Origin: Gambelia wislizenii
Taxonomy: Eukaryota > Chordata > Lepidosauria > Squamata > Crotaphytidae
Direction of reading: 5' to 3'
Length of the DNA stretch: 64,000 bases
Assembly: GCA_030847615.1 (NCBI GenBank)
Contig: JAUMIR010000001.1
Span: forward strand, 260,275,187-260,339,186
Shown here: piece after piece, positions 11,890 to 22,300 of the stretch
Layout of the letters: every line of letters starts with the position of its first letter
Position numbering within the stretch: the first letter of the stretch is position 1
Notes under the pieces: model-generated
What the model was told of the DNA's origin: nothing
Databases searched by the model: none
What the model saw: the letters and a program-made list of their open reading frames with translations, nothing else
Translations under genes and position numbers: made by a program

Positions 11890-14180
11890 TTCAAGTATCA
11901 AGGTCCCACACCCGGGATCTTATTACAAGCTAAACTTCATACCTACAGAAGATTAAATGAGAGCCAGGCAAACCAGGATTATATTTTCATTTGTAAGGTC
12001 CATACACAATTTCTTTATTTCCTCCCCTGTATGACATGTATACTGCATGTCATGGCTGATAAGAGTTTAGAAGACTCTCTGCCTAAGGAAGAACACAGGA
12101 GATATTTTCCAGCCAAGAAACTCTTCCACATACTGTACTCTCTAACTGCCTTGGATTGGTCCTGATTAACTCTCTGCTGTCCCACTTTCTCAGCTGGTTT
12201 TAAAATATCCCAGTTTCTCTCTGTTCCTCTCATTTTTCTTTGTTGTCCTCAGTTCACTTCAGTAGCTGCAAACTAAGTTCAAAATGCAAAAGTAGCTGGT
12301 ACTCAATCAACTCAACAGGAAGAAGAAGAGAGGAGGGTCAGTGCATTGTTGTACTCACTAGGTTCATTTAGTTTTATTTTCTTTGTTCAGGCTTTCCTAA
12401 GCTCACTACATAAATCTGAGGTTTCTCTGCTGAAAATAGTAATTTTGTGTGTCCTTCATTAATAACTGTTGCTATCTTGGCCATACCCTTTTGACTGCAC
12501 CCTGATACTGTTAACCAAAATGCTCCTTGGAAAATTCCAAGAAAATATCGAATTTCTAATATGTTGGGGAAATTAGCAGCAACTCGACTTTAGTTATGCA
12601 AAAGGGGGGTAACAAGGGAATCTTGCAAACCTTTGTCTACCAGTACTAGTCTGGATGGAATACGCACACATGTAAAATTAAGTATGGTTTTTATTAAAGA
12701 GTTCAAAAATAACACCACACACACACACATTCACCCAGAAAAAGCATTCACACAAGGCTATGGGAAAAGCAGTAAGAAAAACTTAGAGGGTAGCAAGAGG
12801 ATTTGTTGGGGTGATACAACCTGTCCTGTAGTCAATCTGACAGAGTGGACGGAGGAATTTGGGTGGTTAACACAGAGTAATAGGGTTTCCCCTATAACTG
12901 GAACTGTGCGCAATGAGCAGATTTTTTTAGGGGTCATTTATACCTCCAAATATACCTGAGGGGAATGGATGTCTCATGGGTTGAAACAATAGATTTCTTG
13001 AGCCTTCATGGATTGCACCATGAGTGTCCTGGTTCTGACAAAAGGTGGGAAAGATGCTAATGTGTTTCTTAATGTCCAGTGATTGGATTTAAAAAGCTTG
13101 AGCAACCTGTCTTTTAAGGTTTGGGATTAAGGAAAGGAAGTTTCAAAATCAGCAAATACAAAGGTTTCATTTCATCCATTGTCTCCCTTTTCCTAGGAAA
13201 TGTGTCCTTTTTGGCTTTTAGCCTTAGGCGCAAAGCATGGCACTCAGCTGTCCTCTTCTCTGAGACCATTGTGCCTTTTCCCTTGTGGAAGGTCACATTG
13301 ATGAACCAAATTAATACACAATTTCTGAGGTCTCTATAAGTGAGGTGTAAGTCTCTGGAAGTGGGGTGTCTGGAAACAGGGTGTAAGCCATGCTTAACAA
13401 TACTGCTCAGCCATATGTGTTTCATTTATGTCTCCTATGTATCTGTGAAATATTGGAGGGTATGATTTGACCAGGGCTGGGCACCTGTAGTTGGCCCAGG
13501 ATCAACTTTGACTGGAATTTTGACACCCATACATTTGCTATTTTTGCCTCCATCATCATAATCCTCCTCCTCATCATCATCATCATTGTTGCTGTCATTA
13601 TCATCATCTTTATTTCTATCCTGGTTTCCCCCCAATTTGGCAATTTGGGACTCAAAGTGGCATACAATAAAAAGACATTGGCTGAAATGTTTGTTTTGGT
13701 TTTCTGGGGAATCAACAGCAGATGTTTGATACTGGTTAATTTTAGGGATGCTCAGTGGCTCTTGTAGAATTTAGGCTGTACAGTACATGCAATTCTGCAC
13801 CTGCTGAAAATCTTTGTAATGGTGAAAGGCTGGCACACTGTAATCATAGGCAAACTCATGTCGGTGTAAAAGGATGGTCCTACACTGATTACTTGTCTTA
13901 TATGTCACATTATTTCCGGTCACATGGCTGGGGCTGCTCCATTTTTTCCCTGTTTGCTTGTGCATGTGAATATATGTTGTCCAAGTGTAGTGAATTACTG
14001 GATAAGTGGAGATAGGCAGATATAAGCAGAATTTTTTGGGGGGGAGGGAGCCTGCACTCTGGCAAAATGGAGTCCTGTCCACTGGAAGCCCCACCCCTGG
14101 CTTTGTACCTAAGCAAATCTGCGGCTGCCACATAGCCAATAATCCCCTGAAACGTGGAGCAAACCACAAATCTTTGAGAC
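11890..14180. other. Intergenic sequence with simple repeats only
   Basis: No gene is supported. It contains an (ATC)n-type stretch at 13553-13612 and a short CA run near 12715-12728. Open frames here lack splice context or known domains. Confidence 0.4.
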
Positions 14181-14312
14181 CTGGATTTTCCTGCAAAAAT
14201 CCAGATGAAGCTGTGAATCGTCAGGAATGTCAGGTGGCAACTGTGCCCGGATTTTCCTGCAAAAATCCAGATGAAGCTGTGAATTGTCAGGAATGTCATG
14301 TGGCAACTGCGC
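14181..14312. repeat. Tandem duplication, 2 x 66 bp
   Basis: The unit beginning with GGATTTTCCTGCAAAAATCC (itself a hairpin) at 14182 repeats from 14248 with only a few changes. It explains the duplicated CKNPDEAVN peptide in an overlapping open frame, which is not a gene. Confidence 0.92.
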
Positions 14313-14592
14313 AACAACTACGAAATGACTACATTTTTGGTGGGTTTTTTTGTGTTTTTTTTTTGCCAGTCTGAATCAAAACTAAACCCAAATGAAAGGT
14401 TACCTCCTTTCTGAAAAGTCAGCCCAAAATGGCATGGATGTCAATTACACTTGCTGAGAAGGTTGTTGTTAAAAGTCTGCACTGTCCTGAAAGTACGATC
14501 CATCACAATGACTACACTCATACTGGTCCTTGGCATAATGTCCCAAGTCTGACTACAACCATTTCTTTGAGTGTCTCTGATGTGCCAACCAA

Positions 14593-14593
<1 letters not shown>

Positions 14594-14624
<31 letters not shown>
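14594..14624. repeat. (GT)n microsatellite
   Basis: About 15 uninterrupted GT units. Confidence 0.97.
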
Positions 14625-14626
<2 letters not shown>

Positions 14627-15309
14627 CATGATCAAGGAGCCTGGCTCCCATGAAAATTGACTGATAGCTTAGTATCTGTTCGGATACTTTTGACCAGCCT
14701 TCCTCCCTCTCTCTTTCCAAAGTTAGGGCACTGTGCAGTCATAAGAGAATATCCTTTGAGCTGCTCAGAATGTGTTTTCCTCATTGCTGCATGATAACCA
14801 GACCCTTCTAAGATTCAAGGGAACAGCTTTCTCTTGAAAGATATCAATTACATAAGCAAAGCACTGGTTTTTGAAGATGAAGATTTAATGTGGAGCATGA
14901 AAGGAAAGAACCATGAATTAAAGAGAATATCAGGAAACTGTGGGAATACAATACCAAAGGAAAATCCTTCTAAAATGTTTAATGCTAAGCCATGTATTAA
15001 CCAACACATTAAATCATATGTTCATGGAAAACAATAGTAGTAATTTTGATTTCATGAAGATCATACAAAGGAAATTAATATTCTGAGGTGAAAAGCACTA
15101 TCTTTCTGTAGATTGTGCATTGTTGAGTTCATTTTGAAAGGGAACACATGCCTCTCAGTGGTCAAATAAAATTATTACACTTGCTAAGAACATGAATTAA
15201 AATTCTTCCTTATCTACAAAATGTTCTGTTCTCATTTGCATGGATTATAATGAGAGTCCCCAATTTTTTTTTATCATTTGAAAGCTACCTAGGGCCATCT
15301 ATTTAAGCA

Positions 15310-15400
15310 ATATTCAGGGGTAGCTGTGTTAGCCACACAGCACCTCAATTGTGCATCTCAGCTGGCTATTCAAATTATTACTCTTTTGTGGATTTTTTAT
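15310..15400 (-). mobile_element. Possible solo end of the Penelope-like family
   Basis: ATTCAGGGGTAGCTGTGTTAG matches the reverse complement of the right end of the element at 9736-10405 (CAACACAGCTACCCCTGAAT). The similarity fades after about 30 bases, and a CTTTTGTGGATT piece follows. Only a short relic. Confidence 0.5.
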
Positions 15401-15624
15401 TTTAGGTTCATCTATGAATCTTCAGTAAGAGGGATGGGGGGAGAAGGTCAATGCATTTGTGTTCAAGGCAACTGAGGTATTTTTCCTCATCTCGTCTAAA
15501 TGCTGTGTGTTATTTCCTCCCCTTTGTGAAGCCTAGGGTTCCTGCACTGGTGATTAAAGAAGGATAGATACTATACAAGCTCATACATACATTGGCTTTT
15601 GAAAGAGAATGACTATTTTAGCTC

Positions 15625-15740
15625 AGGGCTGAGGACCTTGTAGTGCTGAAGTGCAACACCCAGCATACCACATCATTGACTACATTGGCTGAGCTGATGG
15701 GAATTGTAATTCAAGAGGAACTGGAAGGCCATCCCTTTCC
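15625..15740. mobile_element. Possible hAT-type MITE remnant
   Basis: It starts CAGGGCTGAGGACCTTGTAG and contains the GATGGGAATTGTAATTCAAG block seen in several short elements of the window with CAGNGGTG-type ends. Its right end is unclear. Confidence 0.4.
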
Positions 15741-15972
15741 TAAACATCCTAAGGCCCCAGATCCTGTGTGATCTTGGAAGCTAAGTAGAGTCAGCCCTGG
15801 TTAGGACTTGGATGGGAGCCTGCCAATGAATACCAGTTGCTGTAAGTGATATTTCAGAGGAAAGGACTGGCAAAACCAACTCTGACTATGCCTTGCCTAG
15901 GAAAATCCTATGAGATTCATGAGGTGCCATAAGGTGACAGGCAACTTGAAGACACACATAACACAACACACT
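15741..15972 (+). mobile_element. 5S-rRNA-derived SINE (SINE3 / 5S-Sauria type)
   Basis: The head (about 15750-15845) follows 5S rRNA: GTGATCTTGGAAGCTAAGTA, TTAGGACTTGGATGGGAG and ATACCAGTTGCTGTAAG match the 5S internal promoter and 3' half. The tail with CATAAGGTGACAGGCAACTTGAAG then ACACA repeats resembles the RTE/BovB-like tail of reptile SINEs. It is not a functional 5S gene, because the 5S part is diverged and fused to the tail. Confidence 0.85.
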
Positions 15973-16252
15973 GGGCAGAAAGATAATTCAAATGGAGTTT
16001 CCTACAAGACGGTGTGGTTGGCTAAGTGAACAAGACTCCATGCTGCAACATTGTACTGCAGGCTCTACTGGTAGAATTCTAAATGTTTATTTTATTTAGT
16101 AAAACACTGCTATCCTACCCTTTAGCATAGGGTCTCAGAGCTGCAAACAGTATAATATAAACAATTGAAAACACTTAAATGTTTAGCTTCAGGGTAGGTC
16201 TTTAGTGGTCTGTGACAAGGGTTGCTGTTTAAAAAGAAAGAAACTAGTGTGT

Positions 16253-16866
16253 GGGGGGTTGTCTAAACGGCGAAAATGCTCTTCACAGAATGCAAGGAGA
16301 ATCCTACCTGTCTTAATGGCATTCTGCATTGTTTTGCTGTATTGGGAAGAAGGGGGCCTCAAATGTCAAAACTCTGCAGGAAAAACCTTTGTGGCTTTCC
16401 CCAGAGTTTTTTAAAAAACAGCAAGGGGAATGCATACTACTGCTCACTGGGACAAGAGTTTCGATATGAATCACTTTCCCATAGGAGAGGAAGCACAAAG
16501 CTGATTGGCCGGGCGAGGGGTGGGGCTTGCTAACAAGACAAGTGCTTGCTGCCACCATGTTGGATTTTCACTTTAGTGAGCGAGTGCTAAAATGAGAAAA
16601 TGGGGTGTGTGGGTTTTTGGTTTTTTTTTTTTTTTTTGCTTTTCTGTTAAATCACAAAATTGCTCTATTGCACCTCGGACATTTGTTTTTTAAAGTTTGG
16701 CTGTGGCAAATTGAGGTAAGTACAAATGCAAGTAAATCCTTTGTGGCTGCCATCTTGCATGCAAAGCTTATGGGGGCAAAAACACCATTAAGACAAGTCA
16801 CAGCTCCTGCGAAATGCCATTACTGTGAGGCACTCCCGTTTTTTCTTCCTCATATAGACAGGCCCT
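16253..16866 (+). mobile_element. Harbinger-like nonautonomous DNA element (family A)
   Basis: Left end GGGGTTGTCTAAACGG and right end ATATAGACAGGCCC. It shares the GATTGGCCGGGCG, GCCACCATGTTGGATTTTC, poly-T and GCTGCCATCTTGCATGC blocks with the copies at 4737 and 40193. Noncoding. Confidence 0.8.
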
Positions 16867-16942
16867 CTATTTGTATGTGTGTCTTTAACGGTTGCATGGA
16901 GTCTCCAAGGACAGTAGGAGGAAAGTACGGAAAATAAAAGTA

Positions 16943-17540
16943 CAGTTGCCCCTCCACATTCACGAACTCGGCATTCGCGGTTTTGATTATTCGCTGTTTT
17001 GGGAGGGCCCCCCCTGCCCTCCCAAAACCACGACATGGGGCCTCCGGAGGCCCTGTGAAGGCCCTGGGAGGGAGCAGGGAGGGCCAGGGAGGCCTCCACG
17101 GGGCCTTCGGAGACCCTCCGGAGGCCCCGTGAAGGCCTTGGGAGGGAGGGCCGCGGAGGCCTCCACGGAGCCTCGCGAAGCCCCGTGAAGGCCTTAAGGG
17201 GGGAGTGGGGAGGGCTGCGGAGGCCCCGTGAAGGCCTGGGGGGGGAGTGGGGAGGGCTGGGGAGGCCTCCATGGGGCCTACGGAGCGTCTCCGTAGGCCC
17301 CATGAAGGCCCTGGGTGGGAGGGGGGAGGCTGGGGAGGCATCCACGGGGCCTCGGGAGGGTCTCCGGAGGCCTCCTGAAGGCCTTGGGAGGGGGTGGGGA
17401 GTCCGGAGAAAGCGACCATTGGGCCTCCGGAGGCCCCGTGGTCACTTTGGCAGGGGAGGGGGGGCAATCAATATTCACAGTTTTGTCACATTCGTGGGGG
17501 TCCGTGGAACCTAACCCCTGCAAATGTGAAGGGACGACTG
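16943..17540 (+). mobile_element. Tigger/pogo-type MITE carrying a GC-rich minisatellite
   Basis: The TIRs are CAGTTGCCCCTCCACATTC (left) and GAATGTG-like CAAATGTGAAGGGACGACTG (right), flanked by TA. The interior 17035-17460 is a degenerate tandem array of GGGCCTCCGGAGGCCCCGTG and AAGGCCTTGGGAGGG motifs, far richer in GC and CpG than its surroundings. Open frames on both strands arise only from this array. Confidence 0.85.
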
Positions 17541-17799
17541 TACTAATGGTATAGGCATTGATCCACAACAGAGGTGAGAATCACACAGCCCTCTAGTTAT
17601 TGTCAGACCCATAATTCTTCTCCCTAGTTCCTCACTCTTGCTGGGACTTGTGGCTCAAGACCATTTGGAGGCCTCACGAATCCCAGCCTGCTCTAGGATG
17701 ATACCCTCACAAAAAATGATCAGAGCTTGGGAAAGTTACAGGGCGATTCTTGTAGTTGCAGTACAAATGGCTAACTCTTCCAAGTTCTGAAAAATTATA

Positions 17800-18029
17800 C
17801 AGTTGTCCCTCCATATCCACAGATTTGGTATCCACAGATTTAAGTATTCACAGCTTGAAAATATTCTTTAAAAAATAATAATCCAAAAAGCAAACCTTGA
17901 TTTTACCATCTTATATACAGGACACCGTTTTGCTATTCCATTGCATATAATGGGACTTGAGTATTCACGGATTTTGGTATTCACGGGGGGTCCAGGAACC
18001 AAACTCCAGAGAATGTGAAGGGACAACTG
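17800..18029 (+). mobile_element. Tigger/pogo MITE, tandem copy 1
   Basis: It runs CAGTTGTCCCTCCATATCC to TGTGAAGGGACAACTG, flanked by TA (17798-17799, 18030-18031), with GGTATCCACAGATTTAAG and the GCATATAATGGGACTTGAG block inside. It abuts copy 2 and shares the single TA with it. Confidence 0.92.
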
Positions 18030-18031
18030 TA

Positions 18032-18394
18032 CAGTTGTCCCTCCATATCCATGGATTTGGTATCCATGGATTTAAGCATTTACGGCTTGAAAATATTCTT
18101 TAAAAAATAATAACCCAAAAAGCAAATCTTGATTTTGCCATCTTATATAAGGGATACTATTTTGCTATGCCATTGCATATAATGGGACTTGAGTATTCAC
18201 GGATTTAAGTATTCACAGCTTGCAAATATTCTTTAAAAAATAACAGTCCAAAAAGCAAACCTTGATTTTGCCATCTTATGTAAGGGACATCATTTTGCTA
18301 TGCCATTGCATATAATGGGACTTGAGTATTCATGGATTTTGGTATCCACGGGGGGTCCAGGAACCAAACTCCAGAGAATGTGAAGGGACAACTG
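18032..18394 (+). mobile_element. Tigger/pogo MITE, tandem copy 2 with internal duplication
   Basis: It has the same ends as copy 1. A roughly 135-bp internal segment (GATTTAAG...ACTTGAGTATTCACGG) is present twice, lengthening the element to 363 bp. It shares TA with copies 1 and 3. Confidence 0.9.
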
Positions 18395-18396
18395 TA

Positions 18397-18619
18397 CAGT
18401 TGTCCCTCCATATCCATGGATTTGGTATCCATGGATTTAAGTATTTACGGCTTAAAAAGTATTTACGGCTTATATGCCATTCCATATAAGTATTAAGTAT
18501 TTATATTAAGTATTTACGGCTTATATGCCATTCCATATAATGGGACTTGAGTATTCACGGATTTTGGTATCCATGGGGGGTCCAGGAACCAAACCCCAGT
18601 GAATATGAAGGGACAACTG
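18397..18619 (+). mobile_element. Tigger/pogo MITE, tandem copy 3, rearranged centre
   Basis: Same ends. The central A-rich block is replaced by short reiterated AAGTATTTACGGCTTATATG segments with a repeated GCCATTCCATATAA. Flanked by TA at 18620-18621. Confidence 0.88.
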
Positions 18620-18682
18620 TACAGGAGCCTGCGGTAGCTGCAGAAACACCCAACCAGCATCAGGTGAGGATTCATAGGTGGA

Positions 18683-18886
18683 GACAAATGAGAAAAATAA
18701 TCCAGTTTGAAACTGGATTATCTGCATGGCACCTTCTGGGATTTGTAGTTTGACAAGGTCTTTCGCCTTCTCTGCCAAAGAGCGTTGGTGCCTCGCCAAA
18801 CCACAAATCCCACAACTCCATAGGAAGGCGCCATGGGAAATAATCCAGTTTCAAACTGGATTATTTCTCTAGTGTGGATGCTTTCG
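18683..18886. mobile_element. Palindromic hAT-like MITE upstream of the promoter
   Basis: Inverted arms run from GAAAAATAATCCAGTTTG through GGCACCTTCTGGGATTTGTAG and back through CACAAATCCCACAACTCC to TAATCCAGTTTCAAACTGGA. Same family as 61491-61704 and 63834-64000 (TTTGTAGTTT and AAACTACAAA blocks). Ends about 230 bp before the CpG-rich promoter. Confidence 0.75.
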
Positions 18887-19099
18887 GCAGCAATTTCTGC
18901 ATGCCAAGCAGTCATGGCATCTCAGGAAAAAATATGTGGGGAAAGAAAAAAGGGAAAAAAGAAAAGACAAGACATCCCAGGTCCTGTTATTGGAAGGGGT
19001 GTTGAAATAAGACCCCAAAATAGGCAGCTGCCTCCATCGCCTACTGAAAGCAAGGCCAGCCAGGATTACAGGAGGAGACCCCAACCTGTGTTGACGGAA

Positions 19100-19329
19100 G
19101 AGGAGGAGGAGCCTCCTCACAGCCACGCCCCCTTTCCTCTCCCAGCCAATGAGAGCCTGGCTCTCCGAGTGGAAGGTTGAGATTCGGCGCCCCTCCCGGG
19201 CGGGGTTGGCGTCGGCTCCGTTGCTAGGCAGCCGCGCGCGCGCTACATCCCCGGGGAGCCCCGCGGAGAGAGGCGAGAGGCGCTCGCGACCCCCCTGCAC
19301 GCCCTTGTATTCAGCGGTAGGGAGAAGCC
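19100..19329 (+). promoter_or_regulatory. DNAH7 promoter / CpG-rich island with CCAAT box and X-box-like site
   Basis: The sequence becomes GC- and CpG-rich from about 19115 to 19380, unlike its AT-rich surroundings. It holds a GC-box-like stretch (about 19124-19132), a CCAAT box at 19146-19150, and GTTGCTAGGCAGC at 19220-19232. The last is an imperfect inverted repeat like the X-box bound by RFX factors, which drive many cilium genes. No TATA box is evident at the expected place, so a dispersed CpG-island start is likely. The exact transcription start and 5' UTR cannot be read from sequence alone. Confidence 0.7.
19220..19232 (+). promoter_or_regulatory. X-box-like RFX site
   Basis: GTTGCTAGGCAGC fits the imperfect palindrome GTTGCC-AT-GGCAAC recognised by RFX proteins at most positions. 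It lies 98 bp upstream of the DNAH7 ATG. That matches the usual promoter-proximal position in ciliary genes. Binding is inferred. Confidence 0.6.
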
Positions 19330-19344
19330 ATGAGCGACCAGCAG
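19330..19344 (+). CDS. DNAH7: DNAH7 coding exon 1 (MSDQQ)
   Basis: The ATG at 19330 has a purine at -3 and G/C-rich context, lies at the downstream edge of the CpG-rich promoter, and is followed after five codons by the donor GTGAGG. The junction is phase 0 and joins exon 2 in frame. Vertebrate DNAH7 also starts with MS followed by a Lys/Pro-rich stretch. Confidence is moderate because five codons cannot be checked by similarity. Confidence 0.6.
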
Positions 19345-22300
19345 GTGAGGAGGGAGGCGGCGGGGTGCGTATGCCTGTGCAAAGGGAGAGAGAGAGAGAC
19401 ACTCTCCAGAGTTTGTTTTCTCAGCGTCGGGAACCAGCTGCCCTCCCTCCCCTCCCTGTGTGGGTAGGGTTGCCAGACTGAAAACTGGAGAGGGCTCCTG
19501 TGACTTTTAATAGTTGTGCAGAAGAGGGGGTTTCAACGGGTATGGCTTGCGAGCCTGGTTGCCTGGCCAGCAACAGCTGCCCTGGCTGGTTGAAGGGCCC
19601 TGCAGCAGCACCTGCAGTCTTAGGGAAGCCCCATCATTGTGGGGGTGGGGGAGACACCCCATCACAACCCTCCTCCTGCAAAAACATTAGTAGTAAGAAC
19701 AGTTGTCCCTCCGTATCCACGGATTTGGTAGCCACGGATGTAAGTATTCACAGCTTGATAATATTCTTTGAAAAATAATAATCTAAAAAGCCAACCTTGA
19801 TTTTGCCATCTTTCTTCTATAAGGGACACCGTTTTGCAGTGCCATTGCATATAATGGGACTTGAGTATCCACGGATTTTGGTATCCACAGGAGGTCCTAG
19901 AACCAAACCCAGCAAATATGAAGGGACAACTGTAATCTGAACATCCAGTACTGGGAATGGGTTAGGTTAGATTAGGTTACATTGGCCTGAGATAAACATA
20001 TGCCCCCCCCAATAAAGCATTGCAGGGCCCCCCAAAATCCCTTAAACCTGTCCTGACAGCTGGTGGCCTTTCTTCTTTTTCTTCTTCTACACAACTATGA
20101 AAAGTGCAGGACTCCTCTCTAGTTTTGAGCCTGGCAACCTTATGTGTCTTCCCACTTATTTGCCTTGGGCATGAGGGTGGGGGACAAATTTGGAGAGAAG
20201 GGGCCCGCTTTTCTCCTCCTTATGCAGCTGCCAGTGGATCTGTGGACACAAGGAAAGGAACACTTTCAGGGCATGTGGAGACATTCAGTCAAGACTCCGA
20301 TGTTGCTAAGACTTGAACTCTCATCAGCCCCAGGCGATGTAACCAAGAGAGAGCTGTAATTCTTCCCTCCTCTGTCCAGTGGTGCTAATCATTTTGCCTG
20401 CCAGATATTATTGAACTGCATCTCCCATTAGCCCTAATCAGGATAATCAATGGTGAGGGATGCTGGGAGGTGCAGTCCAACAACTGGAGGGCTGTATCCA
20501 TGGCCCTCACATTATAAAGCGGGCCCCCAGGCCAGGATCTTTGGCGGGCCCCCTACCTACTGCTAAGGTTAAGGGGAGTGAGATGCTCTACAGGATTTAG
20601 GATAAAATAAGTCAGCTTAAATGATGACACCAAAGTAATGTTTATATTTGTTTCTTTAAAAAACTAAATGGAGTTACATAAAAATTTACAATAATGTCAT
20701 GCCGGCCCCCCTCCTAATCCAGGCCCCCAGGCTAGAGCCCTGTCAGCCCCCCTCCTTTGTAGCGGCCATGGCTGTATCATCATCACCAAACTCAAGGTGG
20801 CTCATGATTCCTACACTAGGATCTTGTCACTGCCATCCTTTCATTCACTGACTGCTAGGTGTGACTGCCTCTCTGTCCCCTATGGCTGTTGAATTGGCGT
20901 TGTTGTTTGTTGTTGTGTGTTTTTAAGTCATTTTTGACTTATGGTGATCCTAAGGCAAACCTATCACAGGGCTTTATTGGCAATATTGGTTCAGAGGGGG
21001 ATTGCCTTTGCCTTCTTCTGAGACTGAGAGAGTATAACTTGCCCAAGGTTTTCATGTCTGAGCAGGGATTTGAACCCTGGCCTCCAGCGTCATAGTCCAT
21101 TGTTCAAACCACTACACTACACTGGCTGAACTGGCTTTATCTCCTGTTTATTTACCTCTCCAGACAGGATGGCTCATATTCTTATGTGCCTGTGGTGAGA
21201 AACACATGGGCCCTGCAAGATGCTCTGGGATTCTGAGTCCTATCAGCTGCATTTAGCGTGGCTAGTGGCCAGGAATGATGAGTGAGGTAGTCCAACAATC
21301 TGCAGGGCCATATATTTCTGCTTTAAGCACTCCCTTTCTTATTAGAGTGACCTTATCTAGTCTTGCCTTGGGTTTTACCATTAGGAGATTCTTCACTCTT
21401 TACTGGGCAAGAGATCTGGGTTTACCAGTGAATATACATTTAATGGGAAGCTCTAGTCAGCCCTGGCTTTTTGATGATTACACCTTTAAAACTAGAGCCA
21501 GTTTCTGCCTTTCTTGGGGTCCCTCCTGCGCTCTTATCTTCTCATCTGCCTCCAATGATGCCAGGTGACCTCTATTTTAAATTTCCCACAATGCTCTGAA
21601 GTACCCAACATAGTACTCCTTTGGTAGCTTTTAGAAAACTTAAAATAGTAACTTGTAGTTGCTCACCATCTAGGAGCTGTTTCTCACAGTGCAGCCCCAT
21701 GTATGACATGCTTTATCCACCTGGTTATCACATTCACACTTTACATTTTTAGGTGTGCTGTACACCTAAAGAGAAAAGTATATTTTTTTAAAATGGTCTC
21801 AAGTGCTTACATTGTGATTGATTTTATTTATGTCACCAGATACATTTATGCGTATATGCCGCCTTGGGTCCTGTGCTGGGAGAAAGGCAGGATATAAATT
21901 TAATAAATAAAATAATAAATAAAATAATGAAAATACAATTAAAATGACAAACAGTTAGAGGTTAAGTTGTTTGTAAACCAGTGGTGCTTATTGCTCTAAA
22001 ATTAATTATCTTTCTTCCTTTCCTTGTTGCTTAACAGTCAGACAGACAATGGATAGCTTATGGACCCAGCATGTATGGACTTGCAGCTTGTGAACTCACA
22101 ATTTGAGCTCCCCCTCAGCTCCATCCATGAGCTGTCGGACAACTACACAGTATGGCTGGAGTCCTGCATTGGGAGCCATATGTCTGGCACACAGCTAGAT
22201 CTCTGTAGCTATGTCTCCATGTGTTCCCTCAAACACACCTTTTAATTAATGCATCCCTACCCAACACAGCCAGTTCTGTGTTACTGGAGAGAGCAGAGAG

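Noticed and set aside
14006..14374. 122-codon frame with duplicated CKNPDEAVN peptide
   Set aside because: The repeat is a 66-bp DNA duplication read in several frames; no homologue or exon structure.
15750..15845. 5S rRNA gene
   Set aside because: Diverged from 5S rRNA and fused to a LINE-like tail, hence a SINE; the copy near 63010-63120 likewise.
16788..17568. Open frames of about 100-200 codons on both strands, Pro/Gly/Arg-rich
   Set aside because: Produced by the GC-rich tandem array inside a Tigger element; no recognisable product.
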